From assembly GCA_004297465.1 (NCBI GenBank), contig SCUB01000001.1:62001-126000 (forward strand): DNA of 64,000 nt, in the 5' to 3' direction. The stretch is from Xanthobacteraceae bacterium. Its GTDB lineage: Bacteria > Pseudomonadota > Alphaproteobacteria > Rhizobiales > Xanthobacteraceae. This document shows, piece by piece, positions 60,572 through 64,000 of the stretch; position 1 is the first letter of the stretch, and the number at the start of each line of letters is the position of its first letter. Below the pieces are notes generated by a model that was not told where the DNA came from, made no database searches, and saw nothing but the letters and a program-made list of their open reading frames with translations. Made by a program: the position numbers and the translations under genes.

Positions 60572-61519
60572 TCAGCGCATCGCCAGGCGCGCCGTGCGGC
60601 GGTAGAAGCTGGCTCGCGAGATGCCGAGATCGCGCGCGGCCTGTGCGGCATTGCCTCCGGCGTGCGCCAGGGCGCGGCGCAGTTCGGCGCGCTCGGCCGC
60701 GTCGAGGTCCGAGGATGCGCCAAAGCCTTCCAGCACATCGCGCGCCGGGCGGGGATTGACGAAATTCTCGTTCGACAGGCCATAGGCTTTTCGCGCTCTT
60801 CGCGTGGCTCCGATGAGAAGGTCGTCCTTGTCGACGGCGAACAGCACCGGCCCGCTCCCGGCCTTGCCAGGACCCATGATGACGCGGTTCGCCGCGAAAG
60901 CATTCTGGAAATTCTCGGTCTCGATCCGTCGCGCGGCATCCGCGACGGCCTCCTTGAGCAGAACGGCAAACGCCTCGGCAAGGTCGGCGCGGCAAGAGGA
61001 GATATCGAGCACTCCCGCGAGTTCGCCCTCGTGATCGAAAATGGGGGCGCCCATGCAACTCATCGCCGTGTTGTGCGAGGAGAAATGCTGCTCGCGGTGA
61101 ATCGCTACCGGGCGCTGCTCCACCAGGCAGGTGCCGATTCCGTTCGTGCCCTCGCGCCCCTCGCTCCAATCCGCGCCCGTCCACAATCCCCAGTGCTGGA
61201 ACGCCGCGTCGTCCCCCGGCTTGCCGCGTCGCTCGACGATGATGCCAGCAGCGTCGGTGAAAACGATGCAGCAGCCACTTTCGCCCGCGGCGGCGAACAG
61301 GCGATCCATGACCGGAGCGGTGACGGTGAGCAGTTGCCCCAGGCGCTCCCGTGCCAACTGGTATGCGGCATCGTCAACGCGCTCCTTTCGGAGGGTAACG
61401 TCGGGATTGAGGCCATGCACAAGAAGCGAACGGCTCCACGACGCCGCGACCGCGGACCTGGCGGCTTCGGTCCTGGAAAGGACGGCTGCTCTGACGCGAT
61501 CGCCGTGATGCCTCGCCAT
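60572..61519 (-). CDS. AcoR-like GAF-Fis transcriptional regulator lacking the AAA+ domain
   Basis: A 315-residue protein. The N-terminal part matches AcoR-type activators: VAASWSRSLLVHGLNPDVTL, then a GAF domain (about 65-185) with ESGCCIVFTDAAGIIVERRG, EGTNGIGTCLVEQRPVAIHR and FSSHNTAMSCMGAPIFDHEG. The C-terminus is a Fis-type HTH (RRALAHAGGNAAQAARDLGI, SRASFYRRTARL). The AAA+ sigma-54 interaction domain that should sit between them is absent, so it cannot drive sigma-54 by itself. It is upstream of the dehydrogenase on the same strand. AGGAAG precedes the ATG. Confidence 0.85.
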   Translation of the reverse strand: MARHHGDRVRAAVLSRTEAARSAVAASWSRSLLVHGLNPDVTLRKERVDDAAYQLARERLGQLLTVTAPVMDRLFAAAGESGCCIVFTDAAGIIVERRGKPGDDAAFQHWGLWTGADWSEGREGTNGIGTCLVEQRPVAIHREQHFSSHNTAMSCMGAPIFDHEGELAGVLDISSCRADLAEAFAVLLKEAVADAARRIETENFQNAFAANRVIMGPGKAGSGPVLFAVDKDDLLIGATRRARKAYGLSNENFVNPRPARDVLEGFGASSDLDAAERAELRRALAHAGGNAAQAARDLGISRASFYRRTARLAMR

Positions 61520-61597
61520 TGGCGCTTCCTGCGGCGTTTTCCTGCCGGGATTTTCTGTATTATTGCGCCTAGCGTGGCATAATTCGCCATGCTTGAA

Positions 61598-61616
61598 AAG
61601 CGCGGGCCCCGCGCTT
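61598..61616 (-). terminator. Hairpin at the end of the acyl-CoA synthetase gene
   Basis: AAGCGCGG-N3-CCGCGCTT spans the stop of the synthetase gene on the minus strand, with the arm running into TTTT. Stem 8 bp. It is a weak intrinsic terminator candidate. Confidence 0.4.
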
Positions 61617-63198
61617 ACGCCCCCGCCGGGGCCTGCGCGTCCATCCGCAGGCACAGCTCCTTGACGACGTGAAGCTGCGCCTTGCCGGCCCCGGTGCGAG
61701 GGATTTCGTCGAGCACGTAGAGCTTGCGCAGCCGCTTGTAGCGCGCCACGCCCTCGGCGACGTAGGCAAGCACCTTCTCGGTGTCGAGCCAGTTGCCGCG
61801 CGGCACCACCGCGGCGGCGGGCAATTCGCCCCACATTTCGTCCTTGACGCCGAACACGATGCAGTCGGCAACGTCCGGATGGCGGATCAGCACGTCCTCC
61901 AGCTCGGCGGGAAAGATGTTCAGCCCGCCTGACAGGATCATGTGCTTGGAGCGTCCGACCAGCGTGAAGTAGCCGTTGTTGCGCACCGCGAGATCGCCCA
62001 TCCAGCCCCAGTCGCCGGCGGTGGTGTGCGGCCGGAAGAACGCATCGGTCGCATCCCGATCGCCGAGATACTCGATCATGAGATGGGGCCCGCGCGTCGC
62101 GACCTCGCCGATCTCGCCCTCGCCGGCGACCACGCCCGGCGCCTTGAAGATCTCGATTTCGAGCCGGCCGCCCGGCTGGTTGTAGCCGTCATAGACCTTG
62201 TCGCGATCGGCCCTGGCCTGCGACGCCAGATGCCCGGTTTCGGACGAGCCGTAGCCACGCGCGCAATGCATCCACGGCATCGCCGCCTCGGCGCGTTCGA
62301 TCAGCGCGCGTGACAGCGGCGCGCCGCCAAACACGATTCTTTCCAGCGAGCGCAGCCGCCGCGGCTCGAACGCCGGATGATCGAGCAGCATCGCAAGCTG
62401 CGCCGGCACGGCGAAGATCACGCTGATGCCGTGGCTCTCGGCCGCCTGCATGAACAATTCGGAATCCCATTTCGGCATGACGACGCCGGTGCAGCCGGCG
62501 AGCACCGCCGGCTGGAACCATGAGAACAGCCCGGCGGTGTGGGTGAACGGCACCGAGTAGCCGGCGATGGTGTCGCTTTCGATGCGGAAGTCCTCGATCG
62601 CCGCCATAGCCGAGACGGCGCGCGCGCGCTGCGAGGCCAGTACCGCCTTGGGCCGTCCCGTGGTGCCGCCGGTGAAGATGATCGAACCGCCGGCGTCGGG
62701 ATCGACGGTGATGTCCGGCGGCGTGTGCAACTGACCGGCGAGGAAGTCCCAAAAACCTGTCGCGATCGCGATCAGGCGCGGCTGAATGTCGAAGCGGGAA
62801 CTGGCGCGCACCGCCATGTCGCGGCTCGGCCCGTCGACCACCAGGATCGCCGGCCGCGTCAGGTTCACGGCGTAGACGAGATCATCCACGGTGCAGCGGG
62901 TCGGGAAGTTGACGGTGTAACGGCCGGTACGCGAAGCGCCGAAATGCGCCAACGCGTATTCCACGGAGTTGGCGCCCATGATGCCGACCGGTCCGTCGTG
63001 CAGACGAAAGGCCGCGAGCAGCGCATGCGCGAACTGGTTGGCCAGTTGGTCCAGTTCGGCGAACGTCCAGCTATGCGCGCCGCAGATCAGTCCGGTCTTG
63101 GTCGGATAGGCGGCTGCGGCGTAGCCGAGAACTTCCCCGCTGGTCGCAACGTTCTGGCCCGGCTGAAGCCGTTTGTAGGTGGGATCGCTGAACCCCAT
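61615..63198 (-). CDS. AMP-dependent acyl-CoA synthetase/ligase
   Basis: A 527-residue ligase that activates a carboxylic acid to its CoA thioester via an acyl-adenylate. Motifs: GGSIIFTGGTTGRPKAVLA (P-loop, about 170), HCARGYGSSETGHLASQA, GDWGWMGDLAVRNNGYFTLV, RSKHMILSGGLNIFPAELED and the catalytic Lys in IPRTGAGKAQLHVVKELC (about 510). The substrate cannot be told from the sequence. It follows a 313-nt gap from the secreted protein and precedes the AcoR-like gene on the same strand. A role next to the aldehyde dehydrogenase, for example activating the acid product, is speculative. Confidence 0.85.
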   Translation of the reverse strand: MGFSDPTYKRLQPGQNVATSGEVLGYAAAAYPTKTGLICGAHSWTFAELDQLANQFAHALLAAFRLHDGPVGIMGANSVEYALAHFGASRTGRYTVNFPTRCTVDDLVYAVNLTRPAILVVDGPSRDMAVRASSRFDIQPRLIAIATGFWDFLAGQLHTPPDITVDPDAGGSIIFTGGTTGRPKAVLASQRARAVSAMAAIEDFRIESDTIAGYSVPFTHTAGLFSWFQPAVLAGCTGVVMPKWDSELFMQAAESHGISVIFAVPAQLAMLLDHPAFEPRRLRSLERIVFGGAPLSRALIERAEAAMPWMHCARGYGSSETGHLASQARADRDKVYDGYNQPGGRLEIEIFKAPGVVAGEGEIGEVATRGPHLMIEYLGDRDATDAFFRPHTTAGDWGWMGDLAVRNNGYFTLVGRSKHMILSGGLNIFPAELEDVLIRHPDVADCIVFGVKDEMWGELPAAAVVPRGNWLDTEKVLAYVAEGVARYKRLRKLYVLDEIPRTGAGKAQLHVVKELCLRMDAQAPAGA

Positions 63199-63511
63199 GG
63201 ATGAATGCCCCCCCGGCAGTCAAAAAGCCGCCGAATGTGCCGGTTCGGAGCCGCCGAGTCCATCCCCAGCTAGCGGGCACGCCAGCAAGAGGTCAGAACA
63301 ATTTGCCTCCACTCAGCACCCCCGCACGTGAGGAAAATCGCGCGATGAAAGCGCCGTCATTTGTGGCGCGATCTGGGTCACCTCAACTTCCTCATGTCGC
63401 CATTTGGCCCAATTGCGGTCAAACCGGCGCGTGATGAACACCGCGAAATTCGCGAGGGCCCGAATGAGCGGCTCCGCGTCAATCCATCATCTATCACACA
63501 AGAGGTCTTGA
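63199..63511. other. Intergenic region with no recognisable gene
   Basis: A 313-nt gap between the divergent synthetase gene and the secreted CHAP-like gene. It must hold both promoters, but no confident -35/-10 pair, repeat or RNA gene was found. Confidence 0.5.
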
Positions 63512-64000
63512 ATGCAGCGAATGATCTTCGCCCTCGCGGCGCTTTGCATGATGTTCACGGGATTTGTCACCGAAGGCCAGGCCCGGCCGCGCCACGCCGG
63601 CCCGGCCGTCGTCACCTGCAATGAACGCGGCTGCTCCGATTGGTCCGCGTCTGCCGCGTCTGCCGTGTCTGCCGTGTCTGTTGCGCCGTCGCGCCACGCC
63701 GGCCGGACGATAGTTGTCGACGGCGAGGGCGCGAGCAAGGGCGGCCGCCCCGCGCACTGTCCGTCGCGCTGGTGCGGCTGCTGGCTGGCGGAACAGTTCG
63801 GCATGGCCGACCGCTCGCTGTGGCGCGCCGTCGAGTGGGCGAACCGCGGCCAGCCGGCCGGCGGCCCGCGGGTCGGCGCGGTGGTGGTGTGGCGGCATCA
63901 CGTCGGCAAGATCACCGCCGTGGACGGCAACAAGATCCGCGTGCTGTCGGGCAACGACGGGCACGGCGTGCGCGACCGCTGGCGCACCACGCAAGGCGTC
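63512..64000 (+). CDS. Secreted CHAP/NlpC-like protein, partial at window edge
   Basis: 163 codons are visible and the gene runs off the right edge. A signal peptide (MIFALAALCMMFTGFVTEGQ, then ARP) is followed by an Ala/Ser-rich linker built on 9-nt repeats and a domain with HCPSRWCGCWLAEQFGMADR, GGPRVGAVVVWRHHVGKITA and VLSGNDGHGVRDRW. The Cys-His pair in a cysteine-peptidase-like order suggests a CHAP or NlpC fold, seen in many Hyphomicrobiales secreted proteins of unknown function. AGAGG lies 6 nt before the ATG at 63512. Confidence 0.7.
   Translation, partial: MQRMIFALAALCMMFTGFVTEGQARPRHAGPAVVTCNERGCSDWSASAASAVSAVSVAPSRHAGRTIVVDGEGASKGGRPAHCPSRWCGCWLAEQFGMADRSLWRAVEWANRGQPAGGPRVGAVVVWRHHVGKITAVDGNKIRVLSGNDGHGVRDRWRTTQGV
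63644..63688 (+). repeat. 9-nt tandem repeat in the secreted-protein linker
   Basis: TCTGCCGCG, TCTGCCGTG, TCTGCCGTG and TCTGTTGCG follow one another and encode Ser-Ala-Ala / Ser-Ala-Val units. This is a short slippage-prone repeat that could vary linker length between strains. Confidence 0.6.

Noticed and set aside
1-64000. tRNA, rRNA or CRISPR arrays
   Set aside because: No cloverleaf-like sequence, no rRNA stretch and no regularly spaced direct repeats were seen by eye; the only arrays are protein-coding (20282-21821).

Overview
The window is high-GC DNA from an alphaproteobacterium of the order Hyphomicrobiales (Rhizobiales), most like the Bradyrhizobium / Rhodopseudomonas / Xanthobacteraceae group. 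The support is a Ros/MucR regulator, DUF6456, DUF2336, DUF5330 and DUF1491 genes, the order feuPQ-like / ccmIEFH / degP / two-component pair / glnE, and a complete gene-transfer-agent (GTA) type structural cluster with no integrase or repressor. The genus is inferred from gene content only. LAYOUT. 1-14023 is core chromosome: a partial PuuD-type membrane protein, a MucR-like regulator, a DnaA-domain-IV-like HTH gene coupled to a DUF6456 gene, SufE, DUF5330, a membrane PAS histidine kinase with a peptidoglycan-binding partner, DUF1491, DUF2336, a lipoprotein, a DUF1254/DUF1214 pair, a class A PBP and a YcgN-type cysteine-cluster protein. 14027-33335 is an RcGTA-like head-tail cluster (g1 to g15 equivalents in canonical order) followed by an intrinsic terminator and a lysis module (small membrane protein, GH108 endolysin, 3TM holin). 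Between capsid (g5) and head-tail connector (g6) lies a non-structural insert at 19512-23008. It holds a putative HNH polymorphic toxin interrupted by an in-frame amber codon, a translationally coupled tandem array of four DUF2019-type putative immunity genes (one a wreck), a small secreted protein, and an antisense trypsin-like protease. This insert is the most interesting part of the window. 33385-48963 holds a FeuPQ-like two-component system, a glycine-zipper lipoprotein, a large DUF2336 protein, the cytochrome c maturation genes ccmI-ccmE-ccmF-ccmH, a DegP protease, a second two-component pair and glnE. 48993-52890 has a PleC-like histidine kinase and a cation diffusion facilitator. 53013-58242 is a small aromatic-CoA module: a benzoate/2-aminobenzoate-CoA ligase, a fused flavin monooxygenase / old-yellow-enzyme reductase, and a divergent MarR regulator and RidA-like deaminase. 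It is best explained as 2-aminobenzoyl-CoA (anthranilate) dearomatisation. 58344-61519 is an aldehyde dehydrogenase module with DUF779 and an AcoR-like GAF-Fis regulator lacking an AAA+ domain. 61615-63198 is another acyl-CoA synthetase, and the window ends inside a secreted CHAP/NlpC-like protein. HOW IT FITS TOGETHER. The GTA block looks structurally near complete and seems driven from a promoter at 14027-14055 whose -35 region lies inside a perfect palindrome. In the sequence as given its terminase carries a frameshift near 15645 and its cargo-like toxin an amber codon, so the particle may be decaying, or these may be sequencing errors that re-reading would settle.
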